This document shows positions 18,301 to 27,639 of a stretch of DNA of 64,000 bases, in pieces. Position numbers and translations under genes: made by a program. Below the pieces are notes generated by a model that saw only the letters and a list, made by a program, of their open reading frames with translations, was not told where the DNA came from and made no database searches. Every line of letters starts with the position of its first letter. The stretch's first letter is position 1. Source of the stretch: Flavobacterium araucananum. GTDB taxonomy: Bacteria; Bacteroidota; Bacteroidia; Flavobacteriales; Flavobacteriaceae. The DNA lies in NCBI RefSeq assembly GCF_002222055.1, contig NZ_MUGS01000003.1, forward strand, positions 1-64,000, written 5' to 3'.

Positions 18301-19128
18301 TTATGACCCCGGAAACACAAATGCTATTACGGCTCTTAATCCCCAATCGGGTCTACTCTCGTGTGGGCCTACAATTGGTATTAAAGGCATAACAGCAAAC
18401 TGAACGACCTGATCGCCTAATTTTGTAACGGCTCCTATCGATGGATTTAAAGAAATCATCGTTGTATTTGCTTCCCAGTTTTGGGTAATTTCAGCATTAA
18501 CTCCTAGACTGGCGCCGCTTTTATAACTATGCGAAATAAAGATCTGGGTATAAAAACTATTAAAATCAGATCGGTCTTCGTTTCCGGCTACAGACCAGAT
18601 TTGGTTGGCCAAGAAACCAACCGAAAGTCCTTTGCCCTGATGCATTACCAAAACACTGGGTCCTACTCCAAATTTTTCTGTTCCTAAAAATTTATCTGTA
18701 GCGGTTGGAATTAAAAGGGCAGGCCCAAATCCAAAAATAATTCCTTTGGTTTTGGGTGCAAAAAAAGCCGTTACGGTTGCATCGCTCAGACCAAACTGAT
18801 GCGTATTTTCGCCTGTAATATCTCGTTGGTCTACAACGGGAAGAATGTAACGTGTAATTAAGTTTAGATTATCACTTAACTTAAACGGAATTACAGGTTG
18901 TATGTTTATGGTATATTTTGAGCCATTATAAGGACCAATACCATAACTAAGATTGTTTTGCAAAGGCACACTTATAAGACTGGCTACGGGGTTTGCCAAT
19001 TTGTCTGCAAGTTCCTGAGCACTGCCTCCTGCTTTTGATTCTTCCTGAGCAAATAGTCCAAAATTTAAGAGAAAAAAGACGGTACTAAACAACAATTTCA
19101 GGGCAAGATAAGACCTTGTACGTTTCAT
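18301..19128 (-). CDS. Probable outer-membrane transporter barrel
   Basis: The preferred start is the ATG at 19128, giving 275 residues with a normal signal peptide (MKRTRSYLALKLLFSTVFF, cleavage near LFAQ). The longer frame from 19209 would bury it behind 27 residues. The mature part is repeating beta-strands (NLSYGIGPYNGSKYTINIQPVIPF, GFGPALLIPTATDKFLG, GVGPSVLVMHQGKGLSVGFLANQIWSV) like the MetA/transporter-type barrels and related to, though not close to, the protein at 9727. It sits between the HAD and DUF1254 genes of the operon. A role in moving the operon's substrate across the outer membrane is inference. Confidence 0.72.
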   Translation of the reverse strand: MKRTRSYLALKLLFSTVFFLLNFGLFAQEESKAGGSAQELADKLANPVASLISVPLQNNLSYGIGPYNGSKYTINIQPVIPFKLSDNLNLITRYILPVVDQRDITGENTHQFGLSDATVTAFFAPKTKGIIFGFGPALLIPTATDKFLGTEKFGVGPSVLVMHQGKGLSVGFLANQIWSVAGNEDRSDFNSFYTQIFISHSYKSGASLGVNAEITQNWEANTTMISLNPSIGAVTKLGDQVVQFAVMPLIPIVGPHESRPDWGLRAVIAFVFPGS

Positions 19129-19232
19129 AATTATTTCATTTAAAAGATTATTTTTAATCATTTTTAAAATCAAAACAAAACAACTTTCAACTTCTAAAAG
19201 TTGTTTCATTTTAGATTCTAACTAAATTCAAA

Positions 19233-20249
19233 TTATTTATCTGCAAAGACTTTTTTCCAGTCGTCTTTGATGCTTACTACATGCCACTTGTTGTTTGCGG
19301 CGGTGTTTAGGGATAGGTTATCTTTTTCCTGATAACTATATTCTCTGATCGAATCGTTGTGATTGACTAGCAATTGAAAGGATGGGTATTTATTTCCTGA
19401 CGCATATTTAAGCATGGCAATATCTCCTGCTCCGCCTTCGTTACCGCACGCAAAAACAGGTCTTTGCCCAATGTGCAATTGTATCCCTACAGGTTTTTCT
19501 TCTTTGTCATTAAAGTGATCTAAAGCAGGCTGTCTTTGAATAGCATTTTTTGCATCATCAAATTTATATTTAAACGAAGTTCCAACGACCTGATCTTTTG
19601 GTATTCCATAAAAATCAGACGATATTGCACGAATTAATTCAATAGTGCCTCCGGTTACAATAAAAGTTTTGAATCCGTTTGCCCGTAAATAGTTTAGTAA
19701 TTCTAATTGTGGTTGGTATCTGATTTGTTTTAAAGGAACTTTTTTTCCGGGATATTGGGCTCCGGCAAAAAATTCTTTAGCCGAAGCTTCAAATTCATCT
19801 TCGGTCATGCCGGTATGAGTCGCGGCAATCAAATCGATAAGGGCTTTATCTCCTCCTTTTTCAAAAAATGTTTTGTCTTTTTCGACTACAGCCTTAAAAG
19901 GTTGTTTTTTTGCCAATTCAGGTTTTGCTTCTACCATTTTCTTAACGCGATAAAAGGCAAATAATTCCTGAACGTATGGCTTTTCAGCCCAAAGCGTTCC
20001 GTCGTTATCAAAGGTGGCTATTCTATTTTCAATTGGAATAAAATCCGGACTTCCTTCTTTAGTGACTTTGGTAACATAAGCGATAATATCTTTCTTTAAT
20101 GTCCCATCGTTCCAGCTTGGCAACGGATCGCTGCTTGTTGCTACTGTTGCAGTACTATCTTTAGAGGTAGTTGCAGTAACTGTATCTGTCTTTTTGCACG
20201 ACCCCAATAATAATAAAAACAGGGGTAATATATATATGTTTTTATACAT
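19233..20249 (-). CDS. HAD-superfamily phosphatase lipoprotein
   Basis: The 338-residue product begins with a lipobox (LLLLGSCKK, Cys18) and a Ser/Thr-rich linker, then a haloacid-dehalogenase fold. Motif I is ATFDNDGTLW with Asp81 and Asp83, motif II is FIVTGGT, and a later GNEGGAGDIAML supplies the acidic motif IV. It resembles the phosphoserine-phosphatase-like HAD group. A lipid-anchored, exported HAD is unusual because the superfamily is mainly cytosolic. It lies 63 bp after the arylsulfatase gene, and together they suggest removal of ester sulfate and phosphate from an external substrate. Confidence 0.88.
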   Translation of the reverse strand: MYKNIYILPLFLLLLGSCKKTDTVTATTSKDSTATVATSSDPLPSWNDGTLKKDIIAYVTKVTKEGSPDFIPIENRIATFDNDGTLWAEKPYVQELFAFYRVKKMVEAKPELAKKQPFKAVVEKDKTFFEKGGDKALIDLIAATHTGMTEDEFEASAKEFFAGAQYPGKKVPLKQIRYQPQLELLNYLRANGFKTFIVTGGTIELIRAISSDFYGIPKDQVVGTSFKYKFDDAKNAIQRQPALDHFNDKEEKPVGIQLHIGQRPVFACGNEGGAGDIAMLKYASGNKYPSFQLLVNHNDSIREYSYQEKDNLSLNTAANNKWHVVSIKDDWKKVFADK

Positions 20250-20312
20250 GATATTGATTTTTTAAATCAATAGAGCCTGAATTATGGGGAACTCAAGCTC
20301 TATTGTGATATA

Positions 20313-21971
20313 CTATTTTTTCTTTGGAGCTTGTCCTTCTACAGCTTTAATCTCTCTTTTAAACTTAATTGCATCTAATGTTTCTTCCATAATTGTAGCA
20401 GGAGAGAAACTTGGTGGTATCGCTCTTGGAGGATACTCTTTAAAAGTTTCAGCAAATTCTGCTACCTCTGCAATAAACTCATATCCATAATAAACATGGT
20501 TTAGAATCCAGTCCCAATAGGTATTTGAAGTAATATCTGCTCTTTCGAAAGGGTCCTGATATAAATTATACATTTTTTGCAAGCGTAATTTAGTAAACGG
20601 TTCTCCCCAAAGTGCTAATGTTCCCGGAGAACGTTGTTCTGCAAAAACTGACTTGTAATCTCCTAATCGCATTGCTACAAGTAAGCCATCATCATCAGAA
20701 TAAAAGAATTTGGTTCTGGCACTATTTGGACTTTTCCCTTCCAGATAGGCTGATTGATCATATCCGTCTAAATGTACTTTATAGTTTATGCCATTGGCTT
20801 TATATCCTGTCAATAATTTTTTTACTAAGTCTGGTTCTCCTGCAATTGCTGATAATGTTGGCATCCAATCCAGGTGCGACATTAACTGATCACTAATTTG
20901 TCCCGGTTTAATAACTCCCGGCCAACGAACTAAACAAGGAACACGGAAAGCTCCTTCCCAGTTGGTATCTTTCTCTGAACGAAATGGAGTCATTGCTGCA
21001 TCTGGCCAACTGTTCATGTGGGGACCATTATCAGAGGAATAAACTACTATTGTATTATCAGCAATTCCTAAATCATCTAATGCTTTTAAAAGTTCACCAA
21101 CAGTAAAATCATGTTCAATCATACCGTCGATATACTCACTGTCTCCATGTTTGTATTTGCCTCTGTGCTCTGGTCTTACGTGAGTACGTAAATGCATGCG
21201 GGTTGCATTGTACCAAACAAAGAAAGGTTTGCCCGCAGATGTTTGTCTTTTAATATAATCGATAGCTGCCGCAGATGTTTCATCATCTATAGTTTCCATT
21301 CTTTTTTTAGTAAGAGGTCCTGTATCTTCGATTCTTTGTTTTCCTACTTTTCCAAAACGAGGATCAACCGTTGCATCATCTGTACTTGTTGCTGTACATT
21401 TTAAAACACCACGAGGTCCAAATTTATTAAAGAAAGAAGGATCTTTAGGATAATCTGCCAATTCTGGTTCTTCTGATGCATTTAAGTGATACAGACTTCC
21501 AAAATATTCGTCAAATCCATTTACAGTTGGTAAGTTCTCGTTACGATCTCCCACGTGGTTTTTACCAAATTGCCCGGTAGCGTAACCCAGATTTTTCATC
21601 ACACCGCCAATAGAAGGATCTAATTGGTTCATACCCATAGGAGCTCCGGGATATCCAACTTTGGTTAAACCGGTACGAATACCCTGCTGTCCTGTTAATA
21701 AAGCTGCACGGCCGGCAGTACAACTTTGCTCCCCATAATAATGTAAAAAACGAATTCCTTCGTTACCAATACGATCAATATTGGGTGTTGTATACCCCAT
21801 AAGTCCATCACTATAAGCACTAATGTTACTTATACCAATATCGTCACCCCAAATTATAAGAACATTTGGCTTTTTTGCATTCTGTGCATGTCCTTCAAAT
21901 ATTGAAAAACACGCTAATGCAAAAAGCATTATAGAATTTCTACATCCAATTTTAAGTCTACTTTGTTTCAT
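20313..21971 (-). CDS. Arylsulfatase (formylglycine type)
   Basis: The 552-residue protein has a signal peptide ending near EGHAQN (residue 30). The alkaline-phosphatase-like sulfatase core starts PNVLIIWGDDIG with metal-binding Asp43/Asp44; the modification site is EQSCTAGRAALLTG, where Cys84 would be oxidised to formylglycine and Arg88 is the conserved arginine. GQFGKNHVGD and YSSDNGPHM supply further active-site residues. The CxAGR form differs from the more usual CxPSR but occurs in one recognised arylsulfatase group. It is the first gene of a seven-gene operon. The formylglycine-generating enzyme is not in the window. The natural substrate is unknown. Confidence 0.92.
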   Translation of the reverse strand: MKQSRLKIGCRNSIMLFALACFSIFEGHAQNAKKPNVLIIWGDDIGISNISAYSDGLMGYTTPNIDRIGNEGIRFLHYYGEQSCTAGRAALLTGQQGIRTGLTKVGYPGAPMGMNQLDPSIGGVMKNLGYATGQFGKNHVGDRNENLPTVNGFDEYFGSLYHLNASEEPELADYPKDPSFFNKFGPRGVLKCTATSTDDATVDPRFGKVGKQRIEDTGPLTKKRMETIDDETSAAAIDYIKRQTSAGKPFFVWYNATRMHLRTHVRPEHRGKYKHGDSEYIDGMIEHDFTVGELLKALDDLGIADNTIVVYSSDNGPHMNSWPDAAMTPFRSEKDTNWEGAFRVPCLVRWPGVIKPGQISDQLMSHLDWMPTLSAIAGEPDLVKKLLTGYKANGINYKVHLDGYDQSAYLEGKSPNSARTKFFYSDDDGLLVAMRLGDYKSVFAEQRSPGTLALWGEPFTKLRLQKMYNLYQDPFERADITSNTYWDWILNHVYYGYEFIAEVAEFAETFKEYPPRAIPPSFSPATIMEETLDAIKFKREIKAVEGQAPKKK

Positions 21972-22012
21972 GGTACAAAAATTTGTTAGTAATTTTTTTT
22001 ATTAATTATTAT

Positions 22013-22020
22013 CAAATATA
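22013..22020 (-). promoter_or_regulatory. -7 element of the sulfatase operon
   Basis: On the minus strand this reads TATATTTG, an exact match to the Bacteroidota -7 consensus TAnnTTTG, 42 bp upstream of the arylsulfatase start. No matching -33 TTTG is present, which would fit an activator-dependent promoter. Confidence 0.55.
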
Positions 22021-22190
22021 GGAAAAATACTACTTGATGTGATTTGTTGAGGAGTGTTAAATATTTTTTGTTTCAGTTTTTCAAATTTTTAGAGGGGGGA
22101 ATTTGAAACAAGAATTTTCTTAACTTTTATTTAACTGTCTCAAAATTAACTAATAAAAAACTGAACAAGTCTATTTATACGGCTTGACAT

Positions 22191-22214
22191 TGTTTCATTT
22201 TATAAAATGAAACA
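22191..22214. promoter_or_regulatory. Perfect 24-bp palindrome (site 1)
   Basis: The half-site TGTTTCATTTTA is followed directly by its exact reverse complement. With site 2 at 22241 it forms a pair with centres 51 bp apart, about five helical turns, as expected of a dimeric regulator binding cooperatively. It lies about 220 bp upstream of the arylsulfatase start. Confidence 0.6.
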
Positions 22215-22240
22215 ATAAAAATGTTTTATTTTGCTCCCTT

Positions 22241-22266
22241 ATGTTTCATCTTATAAAATGGAACAT
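22241..22266. promoter_or_regulatory. Imperfect palindrome (site 2)
   Basis: Starting ATGTTTCATCTTA and closing with TAAAATGGAACAT, it pairs at 11 of 13 positions and shares the TGTTTCAT core with site 1. See site 1 for the arrangement. Confidence 0.55.
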
Positions 22267-22375
22267 GGAATAATTGCAGAATGAAGAATATTGATCTGAA
22301 TTTTATTTAAATTAATGAAGAAGTCTCTGAGGTGCATTTTAATTTAAATAACAAAAAAACGGGTACGTTTATAAC

Positions 22376-22410
22376 AAAAAAAAGTCATCAGCAATGCTGA
22401 TGACTTTTTT
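22376..22410 (-). terminator. pyk terminator
   Basis: An 11-bp stem AAGTCATCAGC / GCTGATGACTT with a short loop and a T-run on the minus strand lies 19 bp past the pyruvate kinase stop. Confidence 0.85.
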
Positions 22411-22428
22411 ATATAATTTAAAAATAGA

Positions 22429-23859
22429 CTATTCTATTTCAGAAACTCTCATGGTATTTACCATTCCTTTGTCTTTTATTGGCATTGCAGCAAGATTAAT
22501 CAAATAATCACCTTTTACAGCATATCCTTTTTGAACAGCGATTTCGTTAACATCAGTTACAGTATCATCTGTACTTTCATCTTTATCATAGAAGTATGAT
22601 TTAACTCCCCATAATAAATTTAATTGTGTTAAGATTCTTCTGTTTGAAGTAAATACTAAGATATGTGCTGATGGTCTCCAAGCCGAAATTTGAAAAGCGG
22701 TATAACCACTATTTGTTAAGGTACAAATGGCTTTAGCTTTAATTTCATTTGCTAATAAAGCTGCCTGATGACAAACTGTTTTAGTAACAAAACGTTTTGT
22801 TTTAATTTGTGGTGTATTTTGTGGAACCTGAATTAGCGGAGAATCCTCAACAGCTTCACAAATTTGTGTCATTTTTTGAATTACCTGCACCGGATAATTT
22901 CCAGTTGCAGTTTCTCCAGACAACATTACAGCATCAGCTCCATCCATTACAGAGTTTGCAACGTCATTTACTTCGGCTCTTGTTGGTGTTAAACTTGTAA
23001 TCATTGTTTCCATCATTTGTGTAGCAACGATAACAGGAATTCTTGCAATTTTAGCTCTACGGATCAAATCTTTTTGAACTAATGGTACTTCGTGTGCAGG
23101 AAGTTCAACTCCTAAATCTCCACGGGCAACCATCAAAGCGTCGCAATATGCTATAATTTTATCCATGTTCTCAAGAGCTTCCGGCATTTCGATTTTAGCA
23201 ACAATAGGAATTTTATATTCTGAATGTTTAGCAATCAATTCTTGTAAATCTTGTAAATCACGTGGTGTTTTTACAAACGAAAGTGCGATCCAGTCTACTT
23301 TTTGTTCGATCGCAAAAATAGCATCTGCAATATCTTTTTCAGTTAAAGCCGGTAAAGAAATTTTAGTGTTTGGAAGATTAACTCCTTTTTTAGATTTTAA
23401 TTCTCCACCCTGAATTACTTTAGCAACAACTTCTGTCTTTTTATCAGTAGAAATAATTTCAAAAATCAATTTACCATCATCAAGCAAAATACGCTCTCCC
23501 GGATTAACATCATTTGGGAAATTTTGGTATTTCATGAACACTTTTTGAGCTGTTCCTAAAATATCTTCTGCGGTCGTAAAAGTGATTAAATCACCATCAT
23601 GAACAACAGTTCCTTCTTCCATCACACCAACTCTAAGTTTTGGTCCTTGCAAATCTCCAAGGATTGCTGTAGTATAACCAAATTCTTCGTTAAGACCTCT
23701 AATAATACCGATCTTCTCTTTTACTCCTTCGTAATCAGCGTGCGAAAAATTAACTCTAAATACATTAACCCCTGCATCGATCATATCCTTGATAATCTCT
23801 CTTGTACCACATGCAGGACCAAGTGTAGCTACAATTTTGGTTTTTTTGTTTGTTAACAT
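22429..23859 (-). CDS. pyk: Pyruvate kinase
   Basis: The 476-residue enzyme converts phosphoenolpyruvate and ADP to pyruvate and ATP. The N-terminus TKIVATLGPACGTREII, the substrate loop VNFSHADYEG, the catalytic lysine segment IVAKIEMPEALENMD, the metal site MVARGDLGVELP and TRAEVNDVANSVMDGADAVMLSGETATG are all present, with the C-terminal regulatory domain at about 350-476. Length is normal. The start is 5 bp after the stop of the IPExxxVDY gene, so both are co-transcribed, probably from upstream with rnc and fabF. Confidence 0.97.
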   Translation of the reverse strand: MLTNKKTKIVATLGPACGTREIIKDMIDAGVNVFRVNFSHADYEGVKEKIGIIRGLNEEFGYTTAILGDLQGPKLRVGVMEEGTVVHDGDLITFTTAEDILGTAQKVFMKYQNFPNDVNPGERILLDDGKLIFEIISTDKKTEVVAKVIQGGELKSKKGVNLPNTKISLPALTEKDIADAIFAIEQKVDWIALSFVKTPRDLQDLQELIAKHSEYKIPIVAKIEMPEALENMDKIIAYCDALMVARGDLGVELPAHEVPLVQKDLIRRAKIARIPVIVATQMMETMITSLTPTRAEVNDVANSVMDGADAVMLSGETATGNYPVQVIQKMTQICEAVEDSPLIQVPQNTPQIKTKRFVTKTVCHQAALLANEIKAKAICTLTNSGYTAFQISAWRPSAHILVFTSNRRILTQLNLLWGVKSYFYDKDESTDDTVTDVNEIAVQKGYAVKGDYLINLAAMPIKDKGMVNTMRVSEIE

Positions 23860-23864
23860 TTTTT

Positions 23865-24353
23865 TTAAAAAATTAGATTGTTTTTTGATTTTATTTTATC
23901 AGTATCTACAGCATAAATAGCTGCAATACTCTCGATGGTATTTAATTGTTGTTGAATTTCTGAAAAATCAAGAGCCTCTTCGCTATTCTCTATTTTCAGG
24001 AAAAAATCTACTTTTTTGAATTCAGGAAGTAAATGAATTGTTGTTGAAACCTCACTTGTTTCATTGGAAAACAAATCTTGAGAATCATTTCTACTCACTG
24101 AAATAATCTCATTCTTATTCTGAATCAAATTCCATGAAACTGCTTTTTCGGCATCATAATAATAAAATCTCGAGAAATTTGCCTCGCCTTCTTTTGTTTG
24201 AGCATGGATCTCGTTCTTGCTCTTACTTAAGTTTATCGGAAGGTTTTTATTGATAAAATAGGCCAATCTGTAATCTTCCAATGAAGTATGGATTGCCATT
24301 AAATAATAATCAATTTCGTCAAATTCGTCTAAATCCAATCTATGAATAGCCAT
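23865..24353 (-). CDS. IPExxxVDY family protein
   Basis: From the preferred start (MAIHRLDLDEFDEIDYYLMAIHT) the product is 162 residues; an ATG 15 bp upstream is possible. The family-naming motif appears as LPEFKKVDFFLKIEN in the C-terminal half. This is a conserved small cytosolic protein of Bacteroidota, of unknown function, typically found between rnc and pyk as here. It lies 5 bp upstream of pyk. Confidence 0.88.
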   Translation of the reverse strand: MAIHRLDLDEFDEIDYYLMAIHTSLEDYRLAYFINKNLPINLSKSKNEIHAQTKEGEANFSRFYYYDAEKAVSWNLIQNKNEIISVSRNDSQDLFSNETSEVSTTIHLLPEFKKVDFFLKIENSEEALDFSEIQQQLNTIESIAAIYAVDTDKIKSKNNLIF

Positions 24354-24478
24354 GTCATGAAAAATCAAGGTGTAAATATACTATTTCTAGCGGAGCTTAA
24401 ATAGTTAAGATGTGCTTGTTTTTATTAATTTATAAACGAAAACGTTATAGCTTTAAGATAGTTACAGCAAATTTGTAG

Positions 24479-25219
24479 CTATTTCTTGTCTATTTTTTCC
24501 TGAAATGCAAAATAAGCTCTTTGTGAAGCTTTCTCTTCTGCTTTCTTTTTTGAAGTTGCTCGCGCTCTTGCGATGACTTTATCGTCTATACTTAATTTTA
24601 CGCCAAATAAGCGCTGTCCGTCAATACCGTTATCTTCAAAGATATCATAATGAAAGATCCTCTTTTCTTTCTGACACCATTCGATAACCAAACTTTTATA
24701 GCTAATTACTTTGCCTTCAAGTCGTGCAATATCAACATAAGGGGCAACTACTCTTTTTTGAATAAATTTTTCGCAAAATGAATAGCCTTTGTCCAAATAA
24801 ATTGCTCCTACAAGTGATTCGAAAATATTACCATGAATATTTTCTCCAAAATGCTGAATAGGCACTTTGCTTTCTACAAACCGAACTAAGTTTAAATCTT
24901 TACCTAATTCATTCAGGTGTTCGCGACTTACAATCTTTGATCGCATTTTGGTCAAATAACCTTCGTCGCCATTTGGTGCTTTATTAAATAAATGTGCTGC
25001 AATTACGGCACTTAACATAGCATCTCCTAAAAACTCTAATCGTTCATAATTTATTGGATGTCCTGATTCATCAAGTTTATTCGAAGATCTGTGCGTAAAC
25101 GCTTTCTTATAAAAATCGATTTTAGCAGGCTGAAAACCAAGTATTTTCTGAATAGTGTCAAAAAAAATCCCGTCTTCTAGAGAACGGGATTTAGAAAATA
25201 TTTTTTTGATAATATTCAT
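24479..25219 (-). CDS. rnc: Ribonuclease III
   Basis: The 246-residue enzyme cleaves double-stranded RNA, including rRNA precursors. The RNase III signature YERLEFLGDAMLSAVIA is at about residues 58-74, a second acidic set is in NIFESLVGAIYLDKGY near 130, and a double-stranded-RNA-binding domain (residues about 172-240) ends in ARARATSKKKAEEKASQRA. The start is 9 bp after fabF, an operon arrangement conserved in Bacteroidota. Confidence 0.96.
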   Translation of the reverse strand: MNIIKKIFSKSRSLEDGIFFDTIQKILGFQPAKIDFYKKAFTHRSSNKLDESGHPINYERLEFLGDAMLSAVIAAHLFNKAPNGDEGYLTKMRSKIVSREHLNELGKDLNLVRFVESKVPIQHFGENIHGNIFESLVGAIYLDKGYSFCEKFIQKRVVAPYVDIARLEGKVISYKSLVIEWCQKEKRIFHYDIFEDNGIDGQRLFGVKLSIDDKVIARARATSKKKAEEKASQRAYFAFQEKIDKK

Positions 25220-25228
25220 AAGCAGAAA

Positions 25229-26482
25229 TTAATCAACTAATTTTTTAAACAATACACATGCATTGTGTCCACCAAACCCAAAAGTGTTACTCATCGCAAC
25301 ATTTACTTCTCTTTTTTGAGGTTTGTTTAAAGTAAGATTCAATGACGGATCAATGTTTTCGTCAACAACTGTATGATTAATCGTTGGAGGAATAATCCCG
25401 TGTTGCATTGCTAAAATCGAAGCAATTGCCTCGATCGCTCCTGCAGCACCAAGTAAGTGTCCTGTCATTGATTTTGTTGAGTTGATATTGATGTTTTTTG
25501 CATGTTCACCAAAGACCGCACTAATGGCTTTCAATTCGGCTACATCTCCTAACGGGGTAGAAGTTCCGTGTGTATTGATATGATCAATATCTTCCGGCTT
25601 CATTCCTGCATCTCTCAATGTATTTTTCATTACTGCAATAACTCCAATTCCTTCCGGATGTGGCGCAGTTAAATGGTACGCATCAGATGACATTCCGCCA
25701 CCACCAACTTCGCAATAAATTTTTGCGCCTCTGGCTTTAGCATGTTCGTATTCTTCAAGAACCAAAGCTCCTGCTCCTTCTCCTAAAACGAAACCATCTC
25801 TGGTTGCATCAAAAGGTCTTGAAGCTGTTTCAGGGCTATCATTTCTTGTCGATAAAGCGTGCATAGAGTTAAAACCTCCCATACCCGCAATAGTAATTGC
25901 TGCTTCTGACCCTCCTGATACTATAACATCACACATTCCTAAACGAATGTAGTTGAAAGCATCAATTAATGCATTTGCAGAAGAAGCACATGCAGAAACA
26001 GTAGTATAATTTGGACCCATATAACCATTACGCATCGAGATGTGTGCTGGTGCAATATCGGCAATCATTTTAGGAATAAAAAACGGATTGAATTTAGGAG
26101 TTCCGTCCCCTTTTGCATAGTAAATTACTTCTTCCTGAAAAGTTTCTAAACCACCAATTCCTGCTCCCCAGATAACACCAACTCTTGTTTTATCAATATT
26201 ATCATTAGTTAGTCCGGCATCTTTAATAGCTTCATCACTTGCAGCAACAGCGTATTGAGCGAATTTATCTAATCTTCGAGATTCCTTGCGATCCATGTAA
26301 TCTTCAATGTTGAAGTTTTTTACTTCACAGGCAAATTTCGTTTTATGCTTCTCTGTATCATAATACGTGATAGGAGCAGCTCCGCTAACCCCATTCACAA
26401 GTGCCTCCCAATAATCCTGGATATTATTCCCGATAGGAGTAAGAGCACCTAATCCTGTTACAACAACTCGCTTTAACGTCAT
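25229..26482 (-). CDS. fabF: Beta-ketoacyl-ACP synthase II
   Basis: The 417-residue enzyme extends acyl chains on ACP with malonyl-ACP. The Cys nucleophile is in TTVSACASSANALIDAF near residue 163, and the catalytic histidines are in INTHGTSTPLGD and KSMTGHLLGAAGAIEA. The glycine-rich NTFGFGGHNACVLF closes the protein. It is 180 bp downstream of acpP and 9 bp upstream of rnc. Confidence 0.97.
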   Translation of the reverse strand: MTLKRVVVTGLGALTPIGNNIQDYWEALVNGVSGAAPITYYDTEKHKTKFACEVKNFNIEDYMDRKESRRLDKFAQYAVAASDEAIKDAGLTNDNIDKTRVGVIWGAGIGGLETFQEEVIYYAKGDGTPKFNPFFIPKMIADIAPAHISMRNGYMGPNYTTVSACASSANALIDAFNYIRLGMCDVIVSGGSEAAITIAGMGGFNSMHALSTRNDSPETASRPFDATRDGFVLGEGAGALVLEEYEHAKARGAKIYCEVGGGGMSSDAYHLTAPHPEGIGVIAVMKNTLRDAGMKPEDIDHINTHGTSTPLGDVAELKAISAVFGEHAKNININSTKSMTGHLLGAAGAIEAIASILAMQHGIIPPTINHTVVDENIDPSLNLTLNKPQKREVNVAMSNTFGFGGHNACVLFKKLVD

Positions 26483-26607
26483 AAATATGTGTTTTGTACT
26501 TTAAACAAATAAAACCCACGCTTTCTTAACTGTATTGTTTACTTAAGAGCCATGGGCATTACAATATAAATATATCTTTTTGATTGAAAATCAATCGAAA
26601 TTTAAAT

Positions 26608-26654
26608 TTTAAAAAAATAATAACACCCGACTTATAGAATATAAAAATCGGGTG
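26608..26654 (-). terminator. acpP terminator or attenuator
   Basis: A CACCCGA / TCGGGTG stem with a 17-base loop precedes a T-rich run on the minus strand, 9 bp past the acpP stop. Because fabF follows in the same direction, it may reduce rather than abolish read-through. Confidence 0.65.
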
Positions 26655-26662
26655 CAGTATTA

Positions 26663-26899
26663 TTATTTTTTAGCTTCCTCGATATAAGAAATAGCTTGAC
26701 CAACAGTAGCAATGTTTTCTGCTTGATCGTCTGGAATTTGAATATCAAATTCTTTTTCGAATTCCATAATAAGCTCAACAGTGTCTAATGAGTCAGCTCC
26801 CAAATCATTAGTGAAGCTTGCTTCTGTTACAACTTCGTTTTCGTCAACACCTAATTTGTCTACGATAATCGCTTTTACTCTTGATGCAATGTCTGACAT
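26663..26899 (-). CDS. acpP: Acyl carrier protein
   Basis: The 78-residue acidic protein carries growing fatty acids. Ser37 in [15 protein letters not shown] is the phosphopantetheine site. Length and the helix pattern are standard. It is the first gene of the acpP-fabF-rnc-(IPExxxVDY)-pyk block and diverges from purN. Confidence 0.97.
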   Translation of the reverse strand: MSDIASRVKAIIVDKLGVDENEVVTEASFTNDLGADSLDTVELIMEFEKEFDIQIPDDQAENIATVGQAISYIEEAKK

Positions 26900-27074
26900 A
26901 ATCTTTAATTTTAGAATTTAATTTGTTGGCAAAAATAAAAAACTTTATTTTAAAACCACGATTTAGTTTATAAATGTAACACTAATTTATAAAATTAATT
27001 TCAAGAAAGCCCTTTTAATACTATTTATTTTCGATTTTTATTCCGTTTTTTGCATTCTAAAATTAAAAGAGTTT

Positions 27075-27638
27075 ATGAAAAAAATTATTGTTTTTGCCTC
27101 AGGATCAGGAACTAATGCCGAAAATATCATAAAACATTTTGCAAAAACTAAAATTGCAAAGGTTGTTTCTGTTTTTACAAATAATGCTGCAGCAAAAGTT
27201 ATAGAAAGAGCAAAAAATCATCAAATTCCAACTGAAATCTTCTCAAAAAGCGAACTTTTAGAGCGTAACATCTTACAAAAAATACAAGAAATCGACCCGG
27301 ATCTGATCGTTCTTGCGGGTTTTTTATTGAAGTTCCCCGATCATATAATAGAGAAATATCCTAACAAAATAATCAACATTCATCCGGCACTTTTACCTAA
27401 TTACGGAGGAAAGGGAATGTACGGAATGCACATACACAGAGCTGTAGTTGACAATAAAGAAAAAGAAACCGGAATTTCAATTCATTTTGTAAATGAAAAT
27501 TATGATGAAGGCGGAATTATTTTTCAGAAAAATGTAGCCCTTACAGAGACTGATACACCCGAAACAGTAGCCGAAAAAATTCATGAACTGGAACAAAAGT
27601 ACTTTCCTGAAATTATCTCGAGACTACTGGAAGAATAG
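27075..27638 (+). CDS. purN: Phosphoribosylglycinamide formyltransferase
   Basis: The 187-residue enzyme transfers a formyl group from 10-formyl-tetrahydrofolate to GAR in purine synthesis. It starts IIVFASGSGTNAENII, has the active-site stretch KIINIHPALLPNYGGKGMYG near residue 105, and the TGISIHFVNENYDEGGII segment with the catalytic histidine and aspartate. It is divergent from acpP and followed by rnhA after a repeat-rich gap. Confidence 0.95.
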   Translation: MKKIIVFASGSGTNAENIIKHFAKTKIAKVVSVFTNNAAAKVIERAKNHQIPTEIFSKSELLERNILQKIQEIDPDLIVLAGFLLKFPDHIIEKYPNKIINIHPALLPNYGGKGMYGMHIHRAVVDNKEKETGISIHFVNENYDEGGIIFQKNVALTETDTPETVAEKIHELEQKYFPEIISRLLEE

Positions 27639-27639
27639 A

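Noticed and set aside
22191..22214. The perfect palindrome as a terminator
   Set aside because: There is no T-run after the dyad on either strand and no gene ends next to it; pyk has its own terminator at 22376-22410.
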